In this document: positions 33,558-43,970 of the stretch, in pieces
Numbering within the stretch: the first letter of the stretch is position 1
Layout of the letters: each line of letters starts with the position of its first letter
NCBI GenBank assembly: GCA_002104985.1
Contig: MCGO01000001.1
Span: forward strand, 186,001 to 250,000
Source: Rhizoclosmatium globosum
Lineage: Eukaryota > Chytridiomycota > Chytridiomycetes > Chytridiales > Chytriomycetaceae
Length of the DNA: 64,000 nucleotides
Direction of reading: 5' to 3'
Made by a program: the position numbers and the translations under genes
Notes under the pieces: model-generated
Databases searched by the model: none
What the model saw: only the letters and a program-made list of their open reading frames with translations
What the model was told of the DNA's origin: nothing

Positions 33558-34050
33558 GATTGAAGTTGGCCTGTTTGGAGGAAAGAACAAAAGAGGCGAG
33601 ACCGGACCAGTTTGTCGTTGATTCAATGAATTGGCGGGGTTTTGGTGTAGTGCTAGGGGTTGGTCGGCGGACCCAGAAAAAAAGGTGCATCAGCCTTGCA
33701 AAAGCATTATATTGATTAGCTAAACTTCAAACTAACGTGTTCAAACGGGGCTTTGTTGGAGTTAGCGGCGGGTTCCTTGAACCACTATTCTGGGATATGT
33801 AGAGTGCCTCCAAGTCTTTCCTAAGACTCATTCAATATTATGACATTATGTTCAAAAGATAGTTAACCATTGCTGCTGTTAGCAGTGATGATGGTGGGAA
33901 GGTGCTTCTTAACGTTTAGAATAAGTTCATACTACGTCAATGAAGGTACAGTTACACCATAAACAGAATAACAAACAGATGAATTCCAAGTTCTTTAAAT
34001 ACGCAAATATTCTTCAAATCCACTCTTGGTTGGCCAGCCTCCCAGCAAAG
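33558..34050. other. Divergent intergenic region
   Basis: 493 bp between divergent starts (33557 minus, 34051 plus). An in-frame upstream ATG at 33940 could extend the 34051 gene by 37 residues, but this extension is low-complexity and Asn/Lys-rich. Otherwise no feature is seen; it is likely a bidirectional promoter. Confidence 0.45.
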
Positions 34051-35679
34051 ATGCCGCCCAAATTCCGCATCGAAACAAAACGACTCCAATCCGCCGAATC
34101 GATTGACAAGGCGCGTCTTGCACCCGCACCAGCGACCCTCGTTTCAAAAGAAGTCGATTCCGAGTCTCGGACACTCGCGTCGTTCGTCGCCAAATGCGCT
34201 CGGTACCTGGACGCACTTTCGGACACGACTTCGGCGCCGTGGAAGCCGACAATCTTGCGGCACAATCCAAACGACAACGAACTCAGCCAGAAACTCGTGG
34301 ACCAAGCAATGAAATGCCTGCCTCACAACGCGAAACACTTGGACGCTCTTCTGAGGGAAGTCTTGGACGAGTTGAAGGAGGCTGTTGTTGAATCGTGCGT
34401 ATTCTCTCTTGTTGTTGTGTTCAGTCACTCATAAGCTTGGCTTTCAGTGATGCCTTGGACGACGAAGGAGAATCAAACCCGAAGGTCTACCATATAGAGG
34501 CACATGAGGCCTTCAATCTATTTAAAACTATGCATTCAGTAATAACTCTTACGCCTGATTGGACAGAACGTATTCTTCATCATATACCATCAAAAACGTG
34601 CGAAATGTCGCAAACGTCATTTTATCTCCCACCAGAACGATTTGACTTCCAACGCGCAGTAATTCGCGATTTCGTTCGACTTCCCCGTCAGAAACTGGTG
34701 GTCAACACTTCACAGTTTGGAAATATCGTAATTTACGAGCCTGGAAAGTTGTTCATTCAATCACACCTCAATGCATCATTCAAGGCTCGCGAATTCTCTT
34801 ATTGGTTCTTGACACTTTGTCGTAAAATCGCAGTCCAACCAAAAGTGGAGAGGCGCGCCAGCAATACTTATAGACTTCTCGTGATTCACATTGGGTTCTG
34901 GGCGAAGCCACAGTCGTTCCATAATCTTGGACTTGAATCGAAAGGTGTGAGGTTGGCACACAATATTCCACAGTATACGAGAGAGTCGTTGGCTCATAAT
35001 ACGCATGGGCTCTTGACACCTATATGGAGCCCGACTGTTGTAGAGATGATGAGCAATTCAGATTTCAAGGATTTTGTGCAGGCGATAGATTCGTGGGTGC
35101 TAAGTGTCGCTCCATTGTAAGTGTTGATGTGTGGCGTGAAACATATTTAACACATCCCACACCAAAAGTGAATATTTCAAAGGCAGACTTCTGATGAAAC
35201 GCATGAAGGAACTATACGGCATGGAATGTCCGTTTGGTAGCAAGATCTTCCCATCATTTGCAGTAAACTGCTCCCCACTCTCGAAAATGATGGCGCACCT
35301 CGACTTTAGCGATGCATTTAATTCAATGGCGGTAGTAGTCTGTCTCGCCGACACGCCATTCCGCGGTGGAGACCTTGTCCTCTGGCAACTACATACCCGA
35401 GTTCGACTGAAACAGTTGGATCTGTGCATGTTCCGATCTCGCGTAATTGTACACGGGAATACAGAAGTGAAGCTCAAGCAGAGCAAGCATTGTAACAAGT
35501 TTCTCAAGGAAGCAAGCGAATCTGAATTGAAAAGAATTATGGATATGGGTGGGCGTGGGAGTATAGTCTTTTTCACGGGGAGTGGACTTGTGACTGTGAT
35601 GAAGAAATGCGCGGCTACACGTAATGAGGTGACTATGTTGGACCATTTGTATAGTGATGAGTTTCACGGGTGGAAGTAG
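34051..35679 (+). CDS. 2OG-Fe(II) oxygenase-like protein
   Basis: Three exons: 34051-34394, 34448-35116, 35187-35679; 501 residues. The C-terminal part fits a double-stranded beta-helix oxygenase: H375-x-D377 (MMAHLDFSD), a GGDLVLW strand at 398-404, and a distal H427 in FRSRVIVHGNTE, the spacing expected for an iron facial triad. The N-terminal 330 residues are alpha/beta with no motif I know. Related fungal proteins are often expanded families near mobile DNA, but I see no repeat here. The substrate (protein, nucleic acid or small molecule) is unknown, and the assignment rests on the HxD...H pattern alone. Confidence 0.6.
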
Positions 35680-35844
35680 TTTAATACCTACATGTTAGTT
35701 CCAAAGAAGTACTTTATTGAGATCTGCAATAAACAAACAGGTTGAAACTGTTGAGGAATGTCCACTTTATTATAAATTGGTAATTTTGCAAACAGCTGTA
35801 AGTAAAGGCGGAATTGTAGAATTGATTGTCTTTAGAAGAAACCA

Positions 35845-37647
35845 ATGGCCACCCTCACACCATCGTCTCTCGCGGCCCTCCAACGCCACCTCCTCCGACA
35901 GTCGCCGTCTTCCGCGCCGCCCCTTCTTGAGCGTTTTCTCTCTGACAGCCGCCGAGCCGAACCCGTCGAACTAATTGAAGTCGACCAATCGATCTTGACA
36001 ACAACAACAGCCACAACCACAACCACAACAACACCAAAGCCGCGCAAAGTCGCTCTGATGAAGACAAAGACAGCCACGAACTCGGACACTCGCAAACCAA
36101 CGTCGAAAACAAAGAACAAGAACAAACAAACAACAGACTCGCCAACTCCAATTTCACCTTCCTCGCGCATCTCGCCCCTCCTTCAAAAACAACACAAAAC
36201 ACAAACACAATCACAAACACCGTTGAAACGAATGCGTGTCGTGTCAGAGGACAACACGTCAGAGTCAGAGCCAGAACCAATACGAAACCCACAAAAGGCA
36301 CAGATCAACAAAACCCATCAATCAGTCATCGACTCGTTCTTTGCTGCTGATCCTTCATTGTCTTTATCTCGTCATCGCGACTCAGAGATCTCTTCTCGCC
36401 CTTTGAAACCAGTCCGCACTCGTCTCGAAATCAATATACCCATCTCAGAGACGAGACAACCAGTTTCAAAGAAAGTATCAGCAAAACCAATCCCAAAGTC
36501 AACAAAGAAGGTGAAACTCAACAACGAATCTCCACCTCCTGTTCCAGGACTTGTTAAGGACGCGGCAAACCGTGCAATGATGGTACTTGCCTTTACTCTA
36601 TTCCTCACTACTACTCACACTTCACTTTCAATGTAGTCCTTTAAATCGAATTTCATTGCGGCTCCTCGTCTCACAATCAAGCCACGAACAAATACATCAC
36701 AGAAACCTCGAGGCCTGTTTCAGAATGGAAAGTCATCTGTTCCTGTTTCTACTGCTCCTCTTGTATCCACCTCAAGAGTATTGAATGAGAGTCAGAATGA
36801 GCGGATATCAACGAAAGTTAAGAATTCTGTTGGGAATGCGTATCCACATCGACGAATGAAGATGGTCTCCCAAGATGATCAAGGCGATGTCGAGAATGGT
36901 GATGGGAACTTATACCATGATAGTGGCGAAGAGGATCAAGTTGAAAATGATGAGAATCTGTTTGGCAGCAAAGGCGAAGATGAAAATAATTGGATTCTGG
37001 AAGACGATGATGATGATGGCCAATACCTTCAAGAAAGTCAAGAAAATGATACCAACGAGCGGATGGAGAATTTGAACAACGAAAACAACGACGGAGAAGG
37101 AATTTACGATGAAAGTGGGACTTTGGTGACCGATTATCAAGAACAAAGTTGGATCGAGGAACAAGATGAGAACGAGTTTGCAAGTGAATCCCCTCCACCG
37201 CGACATGCTCTTAAAAAGAGATCCCAGAACGAAATCAACAATACTCAAGAGTCTCTTGATATCCGATTACGCGAGTTTTTTTATGGCGACTCTGCATTCA
37301 TACATTCGGAAACGTCGATTGATTCTGGGAATCAGCAACATCACCCTTCCGTTTCAGAAAGTCAACAAGCATCTCAATCAGTTTACGATTACTCAGAAAA
37401 CGCGTATGATGTCGGTCACTTTGATCCGAGGAAGTGGAGGTACGATGCAGTGCTCAACTCGCAGTCACAAAGAAACAACGAGGATGAGAGCAGTCAATTC
37501 GATATCAATCAAGAAAATTCGTCGATTCAGGAGGATGAAAACAGTTATTCGGTGAAAAGGTAGCCTCCTGTCAGTTGTTTTGTCAAAACTCACTCAACTT
37601 CTTTCAGCCACCACCAACCACTCGTCAAATCACGATTCTTTGCATAA
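35845..37647 (+). CDS. Disordered nuclear protein with PIP-box-like motif
   Basis: Three exons: 35845-36582, 36637-37559, 37608-37647; 566 residues. It is Ser/Thr/Lys-rich at the N-terminus (a poly-Thr run at about 53-64), with basic clusters in the middle and a very acidic C-terminal half rich in Asp, Glu, Asn and Gln. QSVIDSFF (about residues 153-160) matches the PCNA-interacting PIP-box pattern Q-x2-[ILM]-x2-F-F. The last exon encodes only 13 complete residues, ending KSRFFA, joined by a 48-nt intron; without it the protein ends at KR. It is probably a chromatin or replication-associated scaffold, by inference. No globular domain is seen. Confidence 0.6.
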
Positions 37648-37704
37648 CTTTGTTTCATTGAAATTCCGCAGAATAATAAAATGTGCAGCTAATTTGCATC
37701 AGAC

Positions 37705-38148
37705 TCAAAGAATATCAGCTTCAACGTATCCCTTCTCTTCGCTTTCACCGTCCACAAGAGCGTGAACACCTTCATCCTCCTCCACATAATCCACATCCTT
37801 GATAGTCTTGAGCCAATGACTCAAAGACGCGGGGAGCTCTGTGAGATCGACAAGGTGAATCAGCCTTACGCAAAGATTGTAACAACTGCAGCGACATACC
37901 AATAGTCACAGCAGGAATAAGGGTGAATGCATGCACAATGTTTCCACCCCATGGTGCAATCTGCGATTTGACGGATTCAATGGTGGGTGGTGACTTGAAG
38001 ACGACAATGAATCGTTTGAGTGCTGTGTCACAATGGGAGGGAGGATGAAGTTATAGGATAGAAGTAGCGGCGATGGTCACTTACAAGCTTCGACACAACA
38101 GGCAGACAGAAGAGCCACGAGTGCAACGATGAGGCTTTTGGGGTGCAT
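37705..38148 (-). CDS. Secreted stand-alone peptidase inhibitor I9
   Basis: Three exons: 38148-38085, 38022-37900, 37838-37705; 106 residues. The signal peptide is MHPKSLIVALVALLSACCVEA. An inhibitor I9 fold follows: FIVVFKSPP (first strand), a helix with TIESVKSQI, GGNIVHAF, then WLKTIKDVDYVEEDEGVHAL, the usual ending of subtilisin propeptide domains. No protease domain is attached, so this resembles the independent I9 inhibitors of fungi (such as yeast Pbi2 or Pleurotus POIA1) that inhibit or chaperone subtilases. A disrupted subtilase-like gene lies at 56.5 kb, but there is no evidence the two interact. Confidence 0.75.
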
Positions 38149-38249
38149 TCTTTTCTGAAGAGATATTCACACATGTTTCTTCTCTCTCGTCAATCAATCA
38201 ATCAATACGCTTCTGATATTTATTTACACACAGCCGTCAAAAAGAACAG

Positions 38250-39155
38250 TTAATGCCCTAGCTCAACAAAGACAAGATCCTCTGCTTTCCGAACCAACCG
38301 ACCCAACACTGCAGCACGTCTCCTAGGACTCGCGCCACCAGTTTCATGACTGTTCACATACTCTGCCGCTCCATACACTGTTTCAGCATCACTAACATCG
38401 TCTCTCCAGTCTTCCTCTATAACAGAAAAGTCAGGTTGTGTGAATGTCGTGTCCAAGAATAGACGAGGATCAAGTTGGTTTGACGCGACATCTTTCGATG
38501 AAGTGTTCCTCTGCGTCACAGGTACATCCAGTTCGGACAAGTCAGAGTTGAAGTCTATCTTTGACAGAGAGTCCGTGTCGGTCCACCCACTCTCCTCCAT
38601 CTCAAAAACGCGCGCACCACTGGTATAAACTGAATCCGCCAAGCACGTAGCACGTTGCTCCTCCACTGAGTCTGACGCGTCATACCCAACCCGAACTTCG
38701 TCATCCACCGAATCTTCAAACCGTTCACTCTCCTCCAGAATCCACAAGTGATTCCACCGAGTCCTCGCACCACGACCGTCAAACACCGAATCAAGCTCTA
38801 CATGTTCATCGTCAATGTCGATATCGTCGACTGCTGTCAGGGTGCATTCGGACATGACGCGGGAGAGGCCGGAAGAGTGTGGGCGGAAGAAAGCGAGTGG
38901 CGTTGAGGGAGTTGGTGTTGTTGCCGCTGAGAAGTAGGACGAAGAAGAGGAAGAGGCGATGGAGAAGTCGTCGTGGATTGTTGAGGAGGACGAGCTGTTG
39001 TCGCGTGTGTGGCTGGTGACGAGGTGGTGGTGGTTCAAGTTGTGGTTTAGGGTTAGGGTTGGTTGGTGTGTTTGGAGGTGCGAGGCGAGTTGGTTTGAAG
39101 TTGGTGGTGGTGGTGGTTGGTTGAGTGGTGAGGGCGAGGCTGGAAGGGGCGCCAT
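38250..39155 (-). CDS. Ser/Pro/His-rich acidic hypothetical protein
   Basis: Single exon, 301 residues. The N-terminus is low complexity: Pro-rich, then Asn/His-rich, then Ser runs (SSSSS at about 53 and 68). The central and C-terminal parts are acidic with many Asp/Glu/Ser and few hydrophobics, and a basic patch near the end (SPRRRAAVLGRLVRKAEDL). It is predicted mostly disordered, with no domain recognised. It is probably real because the frame is long, starts at an ATG and lacks stops, but low-complexity DNA can hold such frames by chance. Confidence 0.55.
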   Translation of the reverse strand: MAPLPASPSPLNQPPPPPTSNQLASHLQTHQPTLTLNHNLNHHHLVTSHTRDNSSSSSTIHDDFSIASSSSSSYFSAATTPTPSTPLAFFRPHSSGLSRVMSECTLTAVDDIDIDDEHVELDSVFDGRGARTRWNHLWILEESERFEDSVDDEVRVGYDASDSVEEQRATCLADSVYTSGARVFEMEESGWTDTDSLSKIDFNSDLSELDVPVTQRNTSSKDVASNQLDPRLFLDTTFTQPDFSVIEEDWRDDVSDAETVYGAAEYVNSHETGGASPRRRAAVLGRLVRKAEDLVFVELGH

Positions 39156-39702
39156 TGTTTTGGGTTAAGACGTGGTTTGTGTTTAGGTGGCTGTTTTGGT
39201 GATTGGGACAGTGCCGCATCACTTTCCTCGCACACTGTGAGCAATTCCATTGAACGTACTTGAAATTCAGAATAAAAGAAGGAAGAGGAGTTAATTGGAT
39301 TGATTTGTAAGATGTATTTGTCTTGATTTGTAATGCCACACAAATCAAATACCCAGGATACAATACGTTTATTAGATATGTTGTGGTTCTATTTACAATT
39401 GCAGTACTTGAAACAAGATGCGTCTATAGGTCTATATAAGTGAATGTGGAATGCAAAAGTGCGGCATTGATCTGGCAGGACCCTCTCAGGCCACAAGCCC
39501 ATCACAACACACCAAACAACATCGCCATACCAGCTTGTATGCAACTACAAACAGTAACGTCGATAAGTGTGCTGTGCGAGCAAGTGCGCGGGCCGAGTTG
39601 AAACTCTAGCGACCTGAAACCGTCTGTCGCAGCCACCGTTCGATCCCTCCTCCTCCTTTGCCGCCGCCAACAACAACCCGCCAGCAGCCAAGCCAAGCCA
39701 AG
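39156..39702. other. Gene-poor stretch, 5' of Ser-rich gene
   Basis: About 550 bp with short open frames on both strands but none I trust. The minus strand at about 39540-39700 encodes a hydrophobic stretch (WLGLAAGGLLLAAAKEEE) out of frame with the small gene at 39703-39984; I could not link them by splicing. GC-rich from about 39590. Confidence 0.35.
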
Positions 39703-39984
39703 TCACATGTTCTGCGGCCGCGGACCCCGACTCCGACCCGCCCTGTTCAAATGCGCAGACGCGGCAGTCGCCATCAGAAGTTCTGAGTTTGCCACGTCAA
39801 GTGCGCCGAGCCCGCCCAGCGTCTTCAGTTCAGTTGCGTCCAGTGCCGCGACATGTGCCGAGAACGATGCGGCTGCGGCGTTGGATGTCGCCGTTGCGAT
39901 CAAGGTGCGTTCGCGTTCGGCTTCACTTGGCGACGGCGATCCAGACGGCGATGTGGGCACGTGTTGGTCCAGTGGTGAGTTCAT
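39703..39984 (-). CDS. Possible small Ala-rich protein
   Basis: Open frame of 93 codons from the ATG at 39984, with strongly G/C-ending codons unlike the AT-rich flanks (similar GC-rich coding style occurs at 18745 and 46018). It encodes an Ala/Ser-rich, helical protein (SFSAHVAALDATELKTLGGL) with no known domain. A plus-strand frame overlaps it (39707-40171) but has a poorer composition. A splice from 39704 to about 39553 could give a short hydrophobic tail. Low support. Confidence 0.3.
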   Translation of the reverse strand: MNSPLDQHVPTSPSGSPSPSEAERERTLIATATSNAAAASFSAHVAALDATELKTLGGLGALDVANSELLMATAASAHLNRAGRSRGPRPQNM

Positions 39985-40394
39985 TGTTTGTCGTCCTTTC
40001 AAGTTGGACAGGGTCTTGGTTTGGTTGAGGCGGTGCTGTGGTTTTCTGACCGCTTTTTTTTCTGGTGGTGTTCGGCGGGCTGCCTCAACGTCGAACTTGA
40101 CTCTTATTGCTCAGCCTCCACAACAATCCCATGCACAATCCACTCTTCAAACGAAACCTTCCAATCCATAGAGAACCCATGATGGCGGACTAATTGCATA
40201 CCCTTATCTTGATCTCCAAGCCTGCTTTTCAATCTAATCACTGCAGATAGCCCCAACAATCAATCCATGAAGAATCTTTATCATTTGCATCCAGACACGA
40301 AAACGGTAATCTTACTTTTGACAGGAAAACAATTCTTTTATATTGTTGGAAATTTCCATTAGGTCCCTAATCTCAGGATCTTTATCACTGATCG
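39985..40394. other. Gene-free interval before tRNA genes
   Basis: 410 bp between the small minus-strand frame and tRNA-Val. I see no supported gene. It may include the promoter of the small minus-strand gene. Confidence 0.4.
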
Positions 40395-40467
40395 TGTTTC
40401 TTAGTGTAGTGGTTATCACGTTCCCTTCACACGGGAGAGGTCGCGAGTTCGATCCTCGCAGAAACCA
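40395..40467 (+). tRNA. tRNA-Val (anticodon CAC)
   Basis: 73-nt cloverleaf without intron. The D-arm region is TTAGTGTAGTGGTTATCAC, the anticodon loop TTCACAC (anticodon CAC), and the T arm GCGAG-TTCGATC-CTCGC. Acceptor pairs 2-71 to 7-66 are perfect. The first pair is T1 opposite C72, a mismatch where a G-C is expected. The discriminator is A. A T-tract at about 40483-40491 can terminate Pol III. Confidence 0.9.
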
Positions 40468-40656
40468 TTTTACTTCGAAAACCTTTTTTTTTCTCCACAA
40501 CCTTCTCTAACAATACTGTTGCCATCGATTTCTTTATCGGCTGCCCATTGCATACGTTCTAAATTCCGCTTTACCAATTCGGAACCTTATCCGTAATTTC
40601 CTTCACTTGATGTTAAGTGTACTTCCCTAGAACAGTTTGTCAAGGTCGAACGCCAG

Positions 40657-40728
40657 GCATACCTCGTATAACGGTTAGTACAGCTCGTTGTGGCCGAGCA
40701 AATCCAGGTTCGATTCCTGGGGTGTGCA
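40657..40728 (+). tRNA. tRNA-His (anticodon GTG)
   Basis: 72-nt cloverleaf. The acceptor stem GCATACC pairs with GGTGTGC (one G-T pair); the anticodon stem GCTCG pairs with CGAGC around the loop TTGTGGC (anticodon GTG); the T stem CCAGG pairs with CCTGG. The genomic base before position 1 is G, so position -1 may be templated as well as added by Thg1. Confidence 0.92.
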
Positions 40729-40894
40729 GCTTTTGTGTACGCAAGTGGATCGTCAAAGCTAGTCAAAGCAGTAACGAAAGTGGCAGCTATGTATGTGTAT
40801 GTGAGTTTCAGTCTTGCAAATAGTAGACAAAAGTACGACGGTTCGATAATTATGCAAAGGAGGCGATTCTTTTTTAATTTCATTGTCTGGAACC

Positions 40895-41779
40895 ATGAAT
40901 TCCTCATCCTCTGGTCACGCGTACTATACTTCTGCAGTGGCAATAAGCGCGATATCCTCGATTATTCCACTGTTTTCACTGATACTAGTGCTCTCCAGCT
41001 ATTGGGCACGAGGGAAACTCGGTGACTGGATGACTCGATCCACAATCTTAATAGTGCTTGGAAGCCTCAGTATCGCAGGATATGGTGCAACAAGCGCGTA
41101 CAATTTCCATCAAATTGATATTGACGGCGACGAAACTCAATCTGTTGTCTGGAACATTATCTTCTTTACTGTCGGTCAATACTGCTATGTGCGATTTAGT
41201 TTCGAACGCGCTTCAGATATAGTTCGACGAACTTCGAAAAAAGCTCATGCAATGTGCGTTGTATTTGTTATGGCTCTTCCTGTGCTGCAGTTGGCCCAGA
41301 TTGTCTCACAAACAATGCGAACTGCATTGCCTTATCTGGGTCCGAGCTTCATTAACACTTTCACGCAGTTGTTTTTTATTTCTACATTGGTGATTGGTTT
41401 CTTTTGTGTCGTGTTTGACTCTGTGTTGTTGTATTGCTTCGTTCTGTTTCTGAGATACCAAGATGGAATCGTGAATCCAAAACTAAACATAATAGCGCAT
41501 TATGGCATTGCCGCTTGTTGCATGGCGTTCTTGGTTATGGTCATCTTTATAGGCGCAGGGTTGGCTGAACGAAAAGTATCCTTTCTTTTGGATAGCCTCA
41601 TCTGTTTAGGAACGAGTATCTTGATCTGTATATTGGGAATCATGAAATATAAGCTTTTCAATACGCGAGTCGCATCTACAATAATTATGAGTGCAGAGGA
41701 GGGTGACTCTATGAAGGAAACAAATTCAACAAAACGTAATAAGCCACCGCTTTCACGCCCTAATTCTACCTGCCAATAA
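40895..41779 (+). CDS. 7-TM membrane protein, distant family member
   Basis: Single exon, 294 residues. Seven hydrophobic segments, and after TM3 the signature GQYCYVRFSFERASDIVRR, clearly the same family as the array at 0.6-3.9 kb. CVVFDSVLL in TM5 and AHYGIA in TM6 also align. The N-terminus is longer and the tail ends in a Thr/Asn/Lys/Pro-rich stretch. It is transcribed with, but separately from, the adjacent GH5-like pair. The stop codon overlaps AATAAA. Its presence 37 kb from the array shows the family is dispersed as well as tandem. Function unknown. Confidence 0.78.
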   Translation: MNSSSSGHAYYTSAVAISAISSIIPLFSLILVLSSYWARGKLGDWMTRSTILIVLGSLSIAGYGATSAYNFHQIDIDGDETQSVVWNIIFFTVGQYCYVRFSFERASDIVRRTSKKAHAMCVVFVMALPVLQLAQIVSQTMRTALPYLGPSFINTFTQLFFISTLVIGFFCVVFDSVLLYCFVLFLRYQDGIVNPKLNIIAHYGIAACCMAFLVMVIFIGAGLAERKVSFLLDSLICLGTSILICILGIMKYKLFNTRVASTIIMSAEEGDSMKETNSTKRNKPPLSRPNSTCQ

Positions 41780-41986
41780 ATGACTTTCCAAGATCTTTGT
41801 GGTGTCCAACAATCCGACTGTCACGTTGTCCTTGAGCACCTTTAGCCAACTGACAACGATTGCCACAAAGAGAATTTTAATTGCGTTTCTTAATGCTTAT
41901 ATTTAATGAGCCAATTATTGATTTGGATAAAGTGGCAGTGTGGGAGATCGGACCTGTTTCAGAACTTTCGCCTGTTCCCAAAAACA

Positions 41987-43842
41987 ATGTCACTTGGGGC
42001 TGCCCAGTATGGCCCAAAGTTCTTCGGCTTCAATACGCCGAATCTTCATCTCATTGAGGATGCCGTCCCATGGGTCACTCCAACGTCGTTCGAAGTGAAC
42101 GATGGCCTCATTTCAGTCCTTCAAGCTGGATCCTCTGTCACCCGAATCTATACCCTTGCCATAGGACCTTCAAGAGACACTGTCCACATTACCAACAATC
42201 CGGCGAATTCAGCCTTCAGCTGGAAACCAATCGCTGGAACCAGCAATCCAACCCTCTTTGCAAACGAAGAGCTATTTGTGGCTTTGGACAACGTCCTCGC
42301 AGCGGCTGGGAACTTGGGTGTTCAGATCATTGTTCCCCTGATTGACCAGTGGGATTGGTGAGTAGCGACTTGCTATGCGTCGGTGGAAGTAACCTGTCAT
42401 CACTAGGTGGGGAGGAGTGCCTGCATTTGCATCTATGCACCAAGTAACAACCGATGAGTTTTATACCGACTCTCACACGTCTGCAAACTTTTTCGCCGTT
42501 GTGGAGTACGTTGCCAAGAGAAACAACACTGTATCAGGCATTCAGTATCGCAACGATTCTGCTATATTTGCGTGGGAAACCGGGAACGAGCTGTCTATGG
42601 GTGGAGGCCGTGTTCCAGCTCAATGGACGACGTCGTTGACGAAACTCCTCAAAAACGTACTCAATGTCAAGCAATATGTTATCGATGGGTCGTATTCTTT
42701 GTATGGATGGGACACTGAAGTTCTAAATGAGCCTAGTATTGATGGATTTACCGGACACTATTATCAACTGCCGGCAAAGTTCTTGATTGCGTCAAGTATT
42801 TCTAACTCTGTTTCCCCTGCTGGGACTATCATTTTCTTCATTCTGAGTGCACTGTGCTTTATCCTGTCCATCGTCTTTTGCATCAAGCCCTCGCTGTTTC
42901 GTATTAAATCTGATGGGAAGAATTTATGTGCGCTCTTGGGGTCTGTTAAAGGTCCAAGCAATCAGGTAAAAACGATAGTCTTGGCTGTGACTCTCTTTGA
43001 CTATAATATAGGGCAAATTCGATATGGCTTTGGTTTCTGCTAAAAAACGTGCAATTGCCATTTGTTCGCTGCTCGTCTTTGGTTTCATTGCGTTCTTTGC
43101 TCTAGCATCCGTTTTCATCTGGCTTGGCCTCTTTCGAGTCAAATACGCCGATCGATTCAATGTGGACCACGACCTCATTGTCAAGCAATACAAAAAGCTA
43201 TTCTATGTGGGAGAATTCGGACTTTCTTCTCTCAGCGATTACCAAAACCTACTGGCAGCTGTCAACGCATCTCAAGCGCTTGGGGCGCTTGTTTGGAGTT
43301 TGCGATTCCACAGCCGAAATGGTGGGTTCTGGAACCACGATGAAGGCGGGGGTGTACAATCATTTCATCTCCCGGGATTTGCTGTCAATAGAACTACTGC
43401 TGTTGGCATCGCGTCAACTGGTTTTGGTGATGACGAACTTGCGGTCGTCGACTTGATGAAGTCATATGCAGCAGGAAATGGTGCATCAAAGAGCTCTCAG
43501 TACTACCAAAAGCCGCCAGTGGGCGATCCCATTCTGTTTCCACCAAATGTGACAAAATCCATCATAAATGGAGAAGCTGTGGCTTTCGTGAGCTTAACAT
43601 GGAGAGGAAGTACTGGAGCTCGGAGTTATATTATAGAGCGCGCTGTCAGCGATCCATCTATAATCGAAATTCCAAGTAATGAGACTAACTTTGTGGCGGT
43701 ATATAGTGGAGTCGTAGATGCCGTTGCTAGTGGGCAAACCATGTTGGTTGATCAAGTTAGAGCAGTCCCTTTCAGTTATCGTGTCCGCGGGCTGAATGAG
43801 TATGGCTATGGACCTTATAGTAGTGTAGTAACAGCGTTTTGA
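41987..43842 (+). CDS. GH5-like glycosidase with inserted TM hairpin, copy 1
   Basis: Three exons: 41987-42357, 42407-42965, 43012-43842; 586 residues. It starts with a mannanase-type GH5 segment (KFFGFNTPNLHLIEDAVPW). The catalytic acid/base is E185 in WETGNEL, active-site H241-Y242 is in GHYYQL, and the nucleophile is E378 in FYVGEFGL. Between GHYYQL and the nucleophile strand lie two hydrophobic helices (about 261-283 and 324-351) joined by a basic loop, so the barrel is split by a transmembrane hairpin. A fibronectin-III-like C-terminus follows (LTWRGSTGARSY to YRVRGLNEYGYGPYS). No signal peptide is seen. Intron 2 lies inside the loop between the helices. An upstream in-frame ATG at 41906 is less likely by comparison with copy 2. 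Confidence 0.8.
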
Positions 43843-43970
43843 TGATCTATTCCTTCAAAAAAATACAATATTAAATTTTTAGAAAATGTGGCAGAACTTG
43901 GAGATCGAGAGATCGGACATGCCTTTGGCTTAAACGGGACGCAGAACACCATTCACAAATTTCTCACCAA

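Noticed and set aside
34014..34428. Antisense frames of 87-94 residues opposite the 2OG-like gene
   Set aside because: Opposite a spliced gene with closed phases; no independent support.
35999..36034. ACA/ACC repeat as a microsatellite
   Set aside because: It encodes a poly-Thr run inside a coding exon and is short; treated as part of the disordered protein.
39040..39062. Telomere-like TTTAGGGTTAGGG on the plus strand
   Set aside because: Only about two units, inside an open minus-strand coding frame with low-complexity Asn/His/Leu residues; too short for an interstitial telomere.
39707..40171. 154-residue plus-strand open frame
   Set aside because: It lies opposite a frame with better amino-acid composition, has no family features, and GC-rich DNA tends to have open frames on several strands.
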